DNA of 64,000 nucleotides from an uncultured Bacteroidales bacterium. GTDB lineage: Bacteria; Bacteroidota; Bacteroidia; Bacteroidales; UBA932. This document shows positions 51,140-60,927 of this stretch, piece by piece. Every line of letters begins with the position of its first letter. Position 1 is the stretch's first letter. Made by a program: the position numbers and the translations under genes. The stretch is taken from positions 1 to 64,000 of the forward strand of contig CAKVAS010000005.1 of NCBI GenBank assembly GCA_934725015.1, given 5' to 3'. A model generated the notes under the pieces. The model worked only from the letters and a program-made list of their open reading frames with translations, had not been told where the DNA came from and searched no databases.

Positions 51140-54115
51140 TCAGAAATTTACCCTCAGTCCGAAGGTGTAGCTCCGCGTCGGAGGATAGGAGAAATAGTCT
51201 ATGCCCTGACTCACCGACGAGCTTCCGCCGTAGGAGTTGACATCCGGGTCGTAGAACGGATATTTCGTGAGCGTAAAGAGGTTCTGGGCGCTCAGATAGA
51301 CATTTATCCTGTTAATCCACCGCACCTTATCCACCGGGATGTCGTAGGAAAGTTCAAGATTCCGGAGGCGGAAATAGGAGCCGTCATAGACGAAGCGGTC
51401 GGACATCTTGAGCGATGCGGTCGCCGCCGGGGTGAGCGCCGGGAAGGCCGCGTCCGGGTTGTCCTCCGTCCAGTGGTCGTTCAGGACAGCCTTCATGGTG
51501 TTGATGCCCTTCGCGCCGGCGTAGTTGTAGCAGAGCGATGCCATGCTGAGGGAATATATGTCGTTGCCAACCGAGCCCTGGAAATATGCGCTGAGCGTGA
51601 AGTGCCTGTAGCTGAAGGAGGTGTTGAGCCCGAAGGTCATGTCCGGATTCGGGTCGCCGATGACCTGCTTGTCCTTCTCGTCAATCTTCCCGCTCTTGTC
51701 GGTGTCGATGTACTTCACGCGCCCCTTGTCGTCATAGCCGTCCTCGACATATCCGTAGAAAACGCCGATAGGCTGCCCCTCGCGGAGGAGGTTGATGTAG
51801 TCATTGATGATGGTGATGCTCCTCTTCGTGCCATAGACATCCGCGTGGTCGGGAAGCTCAACGACCCGGTTCCGGTTGAGCGAGATGTTCCCGCCTATGT
51901 CCCACTTGAAGTTGCGGGTCTCCACGGCACGGCCGTCAATCTGAAGTTCCACACCCCAGTTGCGCATGGTGCCGATGTTCTTCGTGCCGTCGGTGTAGCC
52001 CGACGAGCCGGGAAGCTCCACGGTGTTGAGCAGGTCGTAGGTGTTCTTCCAGTAGAAGTCGGCCGTCAGTCTCAGCCGGTCGCGCCACATTCCGTAGTCG
52101 AGCCCGACATTCCACTGCTCGGTGGTCTCCCACACGAGGCCGAAGCGGTACTTGCTGGACGGGTGGTAAATAGTATAGAGCTCCTTGTTGAAGACGGTCT
52201 TCTCAGGAGTGAGGAGGTCGAGCGTCGCATACGGGCTGATGGCGGTGTTTCCGGTCATTCCCCAGCCGGCGCGGAGCTTGAAGTTGTTGATTACGGGGAC
52301 GTTCTTCATGAACTCCTCCTCCGAGATTCTCCACGCGAGGGCCATGGACGGGAACGCGCCCCACTTGTGACCCTTGCTGTAGCGGGAGGAGCCGTCGGCA
52401 CGGAAGTTCACCGTGGCGAGGTAGCGGTCTCGCCAGTTGTAGTTCACGCGCCCGAGGAAAGAGAGCATGACCCACTTGGCATATCCGGCCGAAGGCGTGC
52501 CGAACTTTCCGGCGCTCGCGATTCCGTAGGTCTTGGCGACGTCGGAGGTGAGGTCGGAGCCGGACATGGCGGTCGAGCGCGAGACGCTTTCCTCGTAAGT
52601 CGAGCCTATCATCGCAGAGATGCTGTGTCCGCCGAGCTTCACGGAATAGTTCGCGGTGACTTCCCCGGTGATATCATGGGCCTCGCCCGTGGAGATGGAG
52701 ATTTCACCGAGCGAGTCGGGCATCTTGGTGCTCACGTAGTTGTCCTGACGGGAGTTGCTGAGGTTCGCGTTGAACGCTCCGCGCAGGGAGAAGCCCTTGA
52801 ACGGCTTCCATGTGAGCGCCATGTTCGCCATCGTACGGTTGGACACCCATTTGTACTCTTTCTCGTTCACGAGCGCCATCGGGTTCTTGAGACCAGACGG
52901 GGAGAAGGTATAGTAGTCGCGCAGGGAGGTGTAGCTGCCGTCCTCCTGATAGGCCGGGAGGGTCGGGGTCGCCATCAGGATGGAACTGAGGATGCCGCTC
53001 TGCTTGTTGTGGTGGGTTCTTGTGTAAATCAGTCCGGCCGTGAGGTCGAGGGTGGAGGAAATAGCATGGGTCACGGAAGTTCTCATGGACATCCGCGTGT
53101 AAGAGCTGTTCGGGATGATTCCCTGCTGGTCGAGCACGCTCCCGCCCACGGCAATCTTCGTGTTCTTTGTCCCTGCCTTCACAAGCACTGAATGGTCGTT
53201 GGTGACCGCAGGCCTGAAGATGAGATCCTGCCAGTCGGTTCCCCTGCCCGCAGCATCAATTTCTTCCTGCGTAAAGACCGACTTCTTCTGAAGGATGTTC
53301 TGATACTGCATATACTCCGACGCGTCGAGCAGGTCGAGCTTGTTGCTGACGAATCCCACGCCGACGCTGCCGTTGTAATCGACAGTGGTGGAGCCTTCGC
53401 GTCCCTTCTTGGTGGTGACGATTATCACGCCGTTGGAACCCCTGGAGCCGTAAATCGCCGTGGCGGAAGCGTCCTTGAGGACTTCGACGCTCTCTATGTC
53501 GGCAGTGTTGAGCATTGCCGCCATTCCGGGAAATCCGTCAATAATCCAAAGAGGGTCATTTCCTCCGTTGATTGAGTTCGTGCCCCTGACACGGATGCTG
53601 ACGGTGGAACCGGGCTCGTTGGTCACCGAGCGCACCTCAACTCCGGCAAGCCGTCCCTGAAGTGCCTGCGAGACACTGCTGGTGGCGAACGAAGACAGCT
53701 GGTCTCCTGAAACGGACGCGACGGCCCCGGTGAGATCCTTCTTCTTCACTGCGCCGTAGCCGATGCTGACGACGGAACTCTCGTCAAGGACATACTTGGA
53801 TGCAGCCATGCGGATGTCCGCCACCGGCCCCTCGACCACCGCCCTGGCATTCTCCATTCCGAGACAGGAACACTCAATGACATTTCCCCGCACCGCGTCG
53901 GGCAGGGAGTAACGGCCTTCATTGTCCGTAATCACATAGTCCTTGTTGCTCAGAAGTGTAACCACGACTCCGGGAAGAGGCGTCCCGACCTCGTCCGTCA
54001 CAGTGCCTGTGACTCCCCTGCTCTCCTGAGCTGTGGCCGGGATGCAGAGAAATGCCGCTACAGAAGCGAGCGCGGCAAGCCGCATCAGGCTGAGATTTGC
54101 AAAAATTCTTTTCAT
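51140..54115 (-). CDS. SusC/RagA-family TonB-linked outer-membrane importer
   Basis: A 991-residue protein: signal peptide (1-29), CarboxypepD_reg-like domain (GVTGTVTDEVGTPLPGVVVT), then a TonB box and plug (SIGYGAVKKKDLTGAVASV, RGTNSINGGNDPLWIIDGFP, IYGSRGSNGVIIVTTKKGRE) and a barrel ending TRSYTFGLRVNF. It imports glycan fragments captured by SusD, powered by TonB. It is divergent from the hybrid regulator gene and heads the PUL transcript. Confidence 0.95.
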   Translation of the reverse strand: MKRIFANLSLMRLAALASVAAFLCIPATAQESRGVTGTVTDEVGTPLPGVVVTLLSNKDYVITDNEGRYSLPDAVRGNVIECSCLGMENARAVVEGPVADIRMAASKYVLDESSVVSIGYGAVKKKDLTGAVASVSGDQLSSFATSSVSQALQGRLAGVEVRSVTNEPGSTVSIRVRGTNSINGGNDPLWIIDGFPGMAAMLNTADIESVEVLKDASATAIYGSRGSNGVIIVTTKKGREGSTTVDYNGSVGVGFVSNKLDLLDASEYMQYQNILQKKSVFTQEEIDAAGRGTDWQDLIFRPAVTNDHSVLVKAGTKNTKIAVGGSVLDQQGIIPNSSYTRMSMRTSVTHAISSTLDLTAGLIYTRTHHNKQSGILSSILMATPTLPAYQEDGSYTSLRDYYTFSPSGLKNPMALVNEKEYKWVSNRTMANMALTWKPFKGFSLRGAFNANLSNSRQDNYVSTKMPDSLGEISISTGEAHDITGEVTANYSVKLGGHSISAMIGSTYEESVSRSTAMSGSDLTSDVAKTYGIASAGKFGTPSAGYAKWVMLSFLGRVNYNWRDRYLATVNFRADGSSRYSKGHKWGAFPSMALAWRISEEEFMKNVPVINNFKLRAGWGMTGNTAISPYATLDLLTPEKTVFNKELYTIYHPSSKYRFGLVWETTEQWNVGLDYGMWRDRLRLTADFYWKNTYDLLNTVELPGSSGYTDGTKNIGTMRNWGVELQIDGRAVETRNFKWDIGGNISLNRNRVVELPDHADVYGTKRSITIINDYINLLREGQPIGVFYGYVEDGYDDKGRVKYIDTDKSGKIDEKDKQVIGDPNPDMTFGLNTSFSYRHFTLSAYFQGSVGNDIYSLSMASLCYNYAGAKGINTMKAVLNDHWTEDNPDAAFPALTPAATASLKMSDRFVYDGSYFRLRNLELSYDIPVDKVRWINRINVYLSAQNLFTLTKYPFYDPDVNSYGGSSSVSQGIDYFSYPPTRSYTFGLRVNF

Positions 54116-54237
54116 TGTATGATATTAATTATGTGTTCACGGTGCAAATTTCCATATTCCGGGAAATCTCTCCGCGCACATTTCATTCATATTCCGACAC
54201 ATTTCCGTCAAACCGGCGGAGACTGCGTCCAAATGGC

Positions 54238-54245
54238 TATATTTG
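54238..54245 (+). promoter_or_regulatory. TAnnTTTG box of the hybrid regulator gene
   Basis: TATATTTG lies 35 bases before the ATG at 54281. It supports that start over the longer frame that opens at 54119. Confidence 0.65.
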
Positions 54246-54280
54246 CAGTCACGGGAACATATCCAAAACCACAGGAACCA

Positions 54281-57200
54281 ATGTCAAAGACACGAATCAT
54301 AGCCCTCGCCCTCATCCTGACCGTCCTTCCGGCAACGCTTTCGGCCGAAGGGAACGGCTTTCAGTTCAGGCACCTCAACATGGAAAACAGCAGCCTGTCC
54401 CACAGTTTCGCCACCTGCGCCGTGCGCGACAGCACGGGATTCATCTGGATAGGGACGACCAACGGGCTCAACAGGTTCGACGGGCATTCGATGACCCCGT
54501 TCTACAAGGGCGACCTCTCCCTCCCCGGTTCAGTGATACTCGACCTCTGCCTCGACAAGGACCGCAGGATGTGGGTCAAGACCACCGACGGCACCTGCCG
54601 CTATGACTTCAGGGACGACCGCTTCATCTCCGAGAAGACCGGGGTATTCGACGCGAAGGACTCGCTGATGAATTTCCGCAGGAACTACCTCACGGAAACG
54701 CTCGGATTCGGACGGGGAAACAGGGACATATTCATAAGATACGTGACCATCGACCAGCGGGGACGGTTCTGGATTGCGACGAATATAGGGATATATATCC
54801 ACGACGTCGCGAACGGGACGACGACACACCTCATGCACGAGGACGACGACCCGTTTTCACTGAGCGACGACAGGGTTTCGTCGATATTCATTGAGCCTGA
54901 AGGGGATATATGGGTGACGACGGACACCGGAGTGGACTATGCGGACCGGTTCAGCCTGAGGTTCAGGAGGTTCACTTCCGCCGACGGAGTTCCGCTGAAG
55001 CAGTCGTTCGTGAACGGGGTGTCGCAGGGAAACGGCGGGAAAATCTGGGTTTCGACGGAGAATGCCGGGATATTCTACTACGACATGGCACGGGGCAGAT
55101 TCTTCCGCTTCACCCACCCGGCTCTGCCGCGCGTCATCCTGGGGATGAGCTGCATAGACGGGGAGCTATGGGTCAGGACGCAGACGGGACTGCTCAGAAT
55201 TTCACCTGACGGACATTCGCGGGAATACCGCAAGTCACTGGACGGCATGGCCTTCAGACAGTGCCGCGACGTCTATGCCGCCCGCAGGAACGGGCTGCTT
55301 CTGCTCGCGACAAAGAACGGGCTGTTTGAATATGACCGGCGGAGGGACGGCTTTGAAACAGTCGGGGAGTTCCGGGACGTCTTCATAGAAAGCGTCACGG
55401 AGACATCCTCCGGCGACATCTGGCTCTCATGCTACAGGGACGGGGCGATGAGATGGAATCCGCGCACGGGGGAAGCGGTCGCATTCCGGCATGACGACAA
55501 TGACCCGGGAAGCATGCCGTGCGACCGCGTGCTCTCATGCATGGAGGCATCGGACGGCTCCCTCTGGTTCAGCACCTTCGGATGCGGCGTGGCACGGATG
55601 AACCGGGACGGGAGCTTCACGGAATGGAACAGCCACAGCATAGGGCCGGACTTCACGAACGACCTCGCCAACGAAATCGTCGAAGACAACGGAGGATTCT
55701 TCTGGATAAGCACCTACAGGGGGCTGCTCCGCTTCAATCCGGCCACGCACTGGGTCTGCCCCTACACTGTCGGGCAGGGGTTCCTCAACAACGAGTACGC
55801 GATGTCCTCCTGCATCCACCTGCCGAACGACGACATCATGATCGGTTCGCGTGACGGCATCGTCATGTTCAACGCGGGGGAATTCACGGCGGCTCCGGAA
55901 AACTCGCGGATTGTCATCACGGACTTCCTCATCGACGGCCGCCGCGTCTCTCCCGGAGAGGAAGGTTCGCCCATAGGCAGGAACATAAATCTTGTCCGGA
56001 AAATGAGCCTTTCCCCGTCACAGAACTCCTTTGCGTTCAAGCTCTCCCTGCTCAAGGCCGGCTACAGCGGCAACCGACTCGAATACAGGCTGAAAGGATG
56101 GAGCGACGCATGGGCGGAGACCGATTCCGACGGCGTGGTGTCGTTCTCAAACATCCCGCACGGGAAATATATCCTCGAGATCAGGGGCGGGCAGAATCCT
56201 GACAATGTCAGCGTCACCCGTCCTGAAATCGAGATTACCGTGCGTCCGCCGATGTACCTCAGCACGTGGGCAATTCTGGCGTACATCGCGGGAGGGGTTC
56301 TTCTTGTCGCGCTCATCGTAGTCTGCGCGCTCAGGCTCTCGACAAGAAAAGCCGAGCGGAAGAGGCTTGAGGAAAAGTTTGAGACGGACATGGAGAACAT
56401 GAGGGAGAAGATGATGTTCCTGTCGAACGTCGTCCACGAGATAAAGACGCCGCTGACGCTGATAAAGTCGCCGGTGAGCAACATCCGGAAGACCCACCCG
56501 GACGATGCCGGGATTCAGAACGACCTGAAGATCATCGACAATTCGGCAAGCTACCTGACATCCCTGTCGAACGAGCTTCTGGAATATGTGAGGGTGGAGC
56601 AGAAGGGATATATACTCGAAAAGGTCTGCATGAACCTGACGGAAAAATTGCATGAGCTGCTGTTCAACTGGTCCGAGACCGCCGGTGCGAAGGGCATCGC
56701 GCTTGAGACCCGGATTCCTTCCGAAGCGGTGTGGATCTGCGCGGACAAGCCTGCCGTCAACAAAATCGTGAACAACCTGCTGATTAACGCGATAAAATAT
56801 TGCAGTTCAAGGATTTTCGTAAGCCTCGACACTGACGGGAGCTGCGTCACGCTGGCTGTCGGCAACGACGGGGAGCCCATCCCCGAGGAATGGAAGGAAA
56901 GAATCTTCAAGCCTTTCATGAGGGCTTCGGGAGTGAAGCTTAACAAGGTTGACGGCATAGGGCTGGGGCTGCCGCTCGCAAGGTCGCTGGCGGAGATGAA
57001 CTCCGGGAGGCTCGTGCTTGCGGACAGTCCGGAAATGACCGAGTTCAGGCTGACTTTCCCGGCAGCGGAACCCGAGGAACCGGCGGGAGACGCGGGCGGG
57101 AGTCCAGCGGACACGGAGCCCGGAGAACCGGCCGGCAAGGATGCCGCAGGGCAGGCCGCAGGCGCAGACCGCGTCAATATCCTGGTCGCGGAGGACAACG

Positions 57201-57937
57201 AGGGGCTGCGCGGCTACCTCGCGTCACAGCTCGCGCAGGACTACAATGTGTTCACGGCGGAGGACGGACGCGCCGCAATCGGGCTGCTGCGGGAAAAGGA
57301 CATCGCGCTCGTGGTCTCGGACGTGGCGATGCCGCAGATGGACGGGGTCGAGCTGTGCCGCACGGTCAGGAGGGACATGGACATATCTCATGTCATGATC
57401 ATACTCACGAGCGGGCGCAACGACATGAAGCTCAAGCTCGCCTGCATGGAAAGCGGAGCGAACCTCTACCTTGAGAAGCCGCTGGACATGGACTATCTCA
57501 GGGTCTGCATAGCCAATCTTCTGGACAAGAAGAACATGATGCAGAAGACCCTGCGCAACAGCCTTTCCATGAGCGAGGAGGAAGACTTTTCGCTCAGCCG
57601 GCAGGACAGGGAATTCCTGAGCAGGATTGACAAGGTGATTATGGAGAACATCAACGACCCTGCCCTTGCCGTCGAACAGCTCGGGTCGGAGGTCAACATG
57701 AGCAGTTCGAGCCTCCTGCGCAAGTTCCGCAGGCTGCTGAACACAACCCCGAACAGCTACATCCGCACCAAGCGCCTGCTCCTTGCCCGCAAGATGTTCG
57801 ACGAGGGGGAGGACAGAATCAGCGACGTCTGCTACTCCTGCGGCTTCAACAGCACATCCTATTTCGCGAAATGCTTCCGGGAATACTTCGGCTGCGCTCC
57901 CGCTGAATACATGAAGAAGTTACACATAAAATTTTGA
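54281..57937 (+). CDS. hybrid two-component system sensor/regulator (HTCS)
   Basis: A 1218-residue single-protein signalling system. After a signal peptide (1-22), a periplasmic double propeller of two-component regulator repeats follows (DSTGFIWIGTTNGLNRFDG, GDIWLSCYRDGAMRWNPRTG). A Y_Y_Y domain (about 590-655) and a membrane helix (about 662-684) come next. The histidine kinase has His719 in SNVVHEIKTPLTL and ATP-binding GIGLGLPLARSLAEM. The receiver domain has Asp1014 in SDVAMPQMDG, and the AraC-type DNA-binding domain (DVCYSCGFNSTSYFAKCF) ends the protein. It should sense a glycan fragment and activate the divergent susCD transcript. Confidence 0.95.
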   Translation: MSKTRIIALALILTVLPATLSAEGNGFQFRHLNMENSSLSHSFATCAVRDSTGFIWIGTTNGLNRFDGHSMTPFYKGDLSLPGSVILDLCLDKDRRMWVKTTDGTCRYDFRDDRFISEKTGVFDAKDSLMNFRRNYLTETLGFGRGNRDIFIRYVTIDQRGRFWIATNIGIYIHDVANGTTTHLMHEDDDPFSLSDDRVSSIFIEPEGDIWVTTDTGVDYADRFSLRFRRFTSADGVPLKQSFVNGVSQGNGGKIWVSTENAGIFYYDMARGRFFRFTHPALPRVILGMSCIDGELWVRTQTGLLRISPDGHSREYRKSLDGMAFRQCRDVYAARRNGLLLLATKNGLFEYDRRRDGFETVGEFRDVFIESVTETSSGDIWLSCYRDGAMRWNPRTGEAVAFRHDDNDPGSMPCDRVLSCMEASDGSLWFSTFGCGVARMNRDGSFTEWNSHSIGPDFTNDLANEIVEDNGGFFWISTYRGLLRFNPATHWVCPYTVGQGFLNNEYAMSSCIHLPNDDIMIGSRDGIVMFNAGEFTAAPENSRIVITDFLIDGRRVSPGEEGSPIGRNINLVRKMSLSPSQNSFAFKLSLLKAGYSGNRLEYRLKGWSDAWAETDSDGVVSFSNIPHGKYILEIRGGQNPDNVSVTRPEIEITVRPPMYLSTWAILAYIAGGVLLVALIVVCALRLSTRKAERKRLEEKFETDMENMREKMMFLSNVVHEIKTPLTLIKSPVSNIRKTHPDDAGIQNDLKIIDNSASYLTSLSNELLEYVRVEQKGYILEKVCMNLTEKLHELLFNWSETAGAKGIALETRIPSEAVWICADKPAVNKIVNNLLINAIKYCSSRIFVSLDTDGSCVTLAVGNDGEPIPEEWKERIFKPFMRASGVKLNKVDGIGLGLPLARSLAEMNSGRLVLADSPEMTEFRLTFPAAEPEEPAGDAGGSPADTEPGEPAGKDAAGQAAGADRVNILVAEDNEGLRGYLASQLAQDYNVFTAEDGRAAIGLLREKDIALVVSDVAMPQMDGVELCRTVRRDMDISHVMIILTSGRNDMKLKLACMESGANLYLEKPLDMDYLRVCIANLLDKKNMMQKTLRNSLSMSEEEDFSLSRQDREFLSRIDKVIMENINDPALAVEQLGSEVNMSSSSLLRKFRRLLNTTPNSYIRTKRLLLARKMFDEGEDRISDVCYSCGFNSTSYFAKCFREYFGCAPAEYMKKLHIKF

Positions 57938-57941
57938 CGAC

Positions 57942-60743
57942 ATGAAATCAAAATTCACGGCATTCGCCGTCATTTCCGCCATCGCGGCATTTCTCATTTC
58001 CTGCACCAAGGCCGAACCCGAGGACAAGTCCGGAGGAGACAGGACTGCCCCGGCCGCCGCGACCCCGTCATGGGGAGCCTCGCCTGTAAGGGTCGGCATA
58101 CTCGGCGACTCAATCTCCACCTTCGACGGATGGATTCCGGAAGGCTACCGCACGTTCTATCCATACACCGGGACAAAGGCCGGCCTGACTCAGGTCGAGC
58201 AGACATGGTGGCACAGGCTCATCTACAACCTCATGCCGGATGCCGTTCTGGACAGGAACCTGTCGTATGCAAGGACAAGGGTTACCAAGAACAAGGCGCC
58301 GGACACGACGAAACCCGATGTCGATGAGAACGACTTTGTCTCCCGCTGCACGCTGTTCGACGACCCTGACATAATCGTCATCGCAGGAGGAACGAACGAC
58401 CGGCCATGCGTTTCCACCGGACTTGTGGGAGAATATGACTACGACTCCCCGGCTGATGAGCTTGACCGTTTCCAGTTCCGTCAGGCATACATCTGCCTCG
58501 TTCGGACGATAATGGAGAAATATCCGGACACGAAAATCGTCTGCGTCGTGAACGACCTGCTGCTCACGCCGACCTACAAGGCCATAGGCGAATCCATCGA
58601 GGCAATCGCGGAACACTTCGGGCTTCCGTGCACACGAATCGGCATGACGCTCGAGACCGTCGGAGACGGAGTGCACCCGAGTTCGGACGGGGCGGAATAC
58701 TGGGCCGGGAGAGTTCACGAGACGCTCCGCGACGCGGGACTGCTGAGTTACAGGAAGCCGCGCGCATCGGCCTCCCAGCTCATGTCCCGCAGTCTCTCGG
58801 ACGGAGAGGTTCTCTGCTGTACTGGCGAGGAAACGGTGACCAGGACCGCTCTCGGCGAATCCCTCAAGGTTCTCTGGGACAGGGACGACGAAATAAAGGT
58901 TTTCAGCGCCGAGTGCAGGGAAGGGCTGACGCATTCGGTTTCGGAAATTTCCGACGACCGTTCGGCGGCCGTATTTTCGGCGGCTGCCCCCGTCTCCGGC
59001 TCCCCGCGCTGGGCTGTCTATCCCGCCGCGGCCGTTAAGTCGTTCAGTCTCGACGGGGGCAAGGCTACCGCGGTGCTCGACCTGTCGGAAGCGATGAGTT
59101 CCGCCCTCGACTCCGGCCTGGAGCAGGACACCGCACTCTCGGAAAAGACCGTCGTCTCGGCCCTTCCGATGGCGGCGAAGTCTGAGGGCAGCCTGTTCTC
59201 CTTCCGGAACCTTTTCGGAGCCGTCTGCGTAAGGGTCTATGACTACGCCCGCCTCGGCCTTGAGGTCAAGGGAATCACGCTCACCTCCCGCGACGGCAAG
59301 GCAATAGGCGGAGAGGCGGTCATAGACCTTGACAGCGGCGAGCCTGTAGGGTTCAGCGGCGGAGCGTCGGCGACGAGGGAGCTGAAAGAGCCGGTGTCAA
59401 TAGACAGCTACGGCTGGACTTCATGGAGCACACATTCCAATTCGGCATATTCCAAGCACGCCCGCCAGTTCGTCTTCTTCGTGCCGGCAGGAAGCTATCC
59501 GCAGGGCTTCGACGTGACGGTGACCGACGCGGAAGGCCTGTCCTACACGTTCAGCAGCGGTCCGATGGAAGTCGGAGGCGGCAGCGTCGTAAAGATTGAG
59601 CGTCACCCCATTACGGTCTATTACGGAAGTTCCAACTGCATAACGGCAAAGCCCGGAGACAAGTCGGTGAGGTTTGACGTAACTCCGTACTGCTCATTCA
59701 GCGAGCGCTTCGAACGAAGCGGCATAGTCGTCGGGAACGCCGCTGACGCCGTTTCGGGGGCATCTGTCCTCTGGCAGCAGGAGCACGGCTGCCCGCTGGC
59801 CGATGTCACCGAAACCTCCGGACGCGGAACCGTCATTCCTTCAGAATCCGCACCGGCGCTTGAAAAGGACGGGGACAAGCTTTTCCTCACCGTGCCTCTC
59901 ACCGGCGCCGCAGGCAACGCAGTAGTTGCGCTCAAGGACAAGGTCGGAGAGATTCTCTGGTCGTTCCACATCTGGGTAAGCGACTTCACGGACATCGAGT
60001 GCAGCGGCGCGGAAGACGGGGATTTCATGATTATGGACAGGAACCTCGGCGCGACTTCCGCCCTCGACAAGTCCCTCTGCGAGGAGTCCGAAATACGCAA
60101 TTCATTCGGAATGTTCTACCAATGGGGACGCAAGGACCCGTTCCCGCGCGCGGTCAGCACCGGAACCCGCAGCCAGAGCGGCGGCTTCGCGCTCAGCACT
60201 TCAGTCAAGCGCTCCGACAATGTCATCGGCTCAATCGGCTACACGCTCAAGAACCCGACCGCACGGCAGTATGTGCTCACAAGCGGCTGCAACTGGCTCA
60301 TGACCTACATCAACGACCTCTGGGGCTCCGGCTTCGCCAGCGCGGACGTGACGAAAATCGCGTCGGAAAACCGCCGCGTGGAAGGTGTCAAGACCGCATT
60401 CGACCCTTGCCCCGAAGGTTACCGCGTACCCGACCTGTGCCACATGGACGCGCTTCTCCAGATCAACTCCGGAAAGCTCGCCGCAGCCGACCGTGACAAG
60501 TACTACGGCTTCGTCCTCGACACCGGCAAGTCCACCGGCTACTTCCCGGCCGCCGGGTTCGTGTCCTCAGCCAAGGAAGGCGCGGCGGCCGTCACCAACG
60601 AGAGCTACTGGTGCATGTACTGGACAAGTTCCGCCGCGACCCTCAACGCGCCCTATCTCTACGCCGACGCGACCGGAAAGCCGTCATGGAAATTCGGCGT
60701 GAGGGGACACCTCCTGCCCGTGCGCTGCCTGAAGATGAAATAG
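57942..60743 (+). CDS. SGNH/GDSL hydrolase fused to FISUMP domain, lipoprotein
   Basis: A 933-residue protein with a lipobox (AAFLISC). Residues ~45-270 are an SGNH esterase: GILGDSISTFDG (Ser), IAGGTNDRP (block III Asn) and VGDGVHPSSDGAEYW (Asp-His). The middle region starts SNCITAKPGDKSVRFDVTP and the C-terminal FISUMP domain has MIMDRNLGATS, YQWGRKDPFPRA and CPEGYRVPDLCHMD. The last two parts are shared with the lipoprotein at 45707. Deacetylation or de-esterification of the PUL substrate is inferred. It follows the HTCS gene by four bases and is likely cotranscribed with it. Confidence 0.82.
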   Translation: MKSKFTAFAVISAIAAFLISCTKAEPEDKSGGDRTAPAAATPSWGASPVRVGILGDSISTFDGWIPEGYRTFYPYTGTKAGLTQVEQTWWHRLIYNLMPDAVLDRNLSYARTRVTKNKAPDTTKPDVDENDFVSRCTLFDDPDIIVIAGGTNDRPCVSTGLVGEYDYDSPADELDRFQFRQAYICLVRTIMEKYPDTKIVCVVNDLLLTPTYKAIGESIEAIAEHFGLPCTRIGMTLETVGDGVHPSSDGAEYWAGRVHETLRDAGLLSYRKPRASASQLMSRSLSDGEVLCCTGEETVTRTALGESLKVLWDRDDEIKVFSAECREGLTHSVSEISDDRSAAVFSAAAPVSGSPRWAVYPAAAVKSFSLDGGKATAVLDLSEAMSSALDSGLEQDTALSEKTVVSALPMAAKSEGSLFSFRNLFGAVCVRVYDYARLGLEVKGITLTSRDGKAIGGEAVIDLDSGEPVGFSGGASATRELKEPVSIDSYGWTSWSTHSNSAYSKHARQFVFFVPAGSYPQGFDVTVTDAEGLSYTFSSGPMEVGGGSVVKIERHPITVYYGSSNCITAKPGDKSVRFDVTPYCSFSERFERSGIVVGNAADAVSGASVLWQQEHGCPLADVTETSGRGTVIPSESAPALEKDGDKLFLTVPLTGAAGNAVVALKDKVGEILWSFHIWVSDFTDIECSGAEDGDFMIMDRNLGATSALDKSLCEESEIRNSFGMFYQWGRKDPFPRAVSTGTRSQSGGFALSTSVKRSDNVIGSIGYTLKNPTARQYVLTSGCNWLMTYINDLWGSGFASADVTKIASENRRVEGVKTAFDPCPEGYRVPDLCHMDALLQINSGKLAAADRDKYYGFVLDTGKSTGYFPAAGFVSSAKEGAAAVTNESYWCMYWTSSAATLNAPYLYADATGKPSWKFGVRGHLLPVRCLKMK

Positions 60744-60766
60744 ACGCGCCTGATGACAAAAAGAAA

Positions 60767-60805
60767 ACAGCCCCTCACGGATTGATTATCCCCGAGGGGC
60801 TGTTT
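60767..60805 (+). terminator. Rho-independent terminator after the SGNH gene
   Basis: AACAGCCCCTC and GAGGGGCTGTT form an 11-pair stem, followed by a short T run. Confidence 0.85.
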
Positions 60806-60832
60806 CATTAGAGCATAACAAAATAATTTATT

Positions 60833-60840
60833 AACTTTGC
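60833..60840 (+). promoter_or_regulatory. TAnnTTTG box of the steroid reductase-like gene
   Basis: TAACTTTG lies 87 bases before the ATG at 60928, just after the terminator of the previous unit. Confidence 0.7.
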
Positions 60841-60927
60841 ACGGTTTTGCATCTCCCGGACGGTCCTAAGGACAGAATTTCGCCACTTGGATGAGAGCCT
60901 GCGGCGTCGGGGCAACGGATTTTGATT

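Noticed and set aside
54119..54280. Extended N-terminus of the HTCS
   Set aside because: The upstream part would precede the promoter box at 54238 and would hide the signal peptide that begins at 54281.
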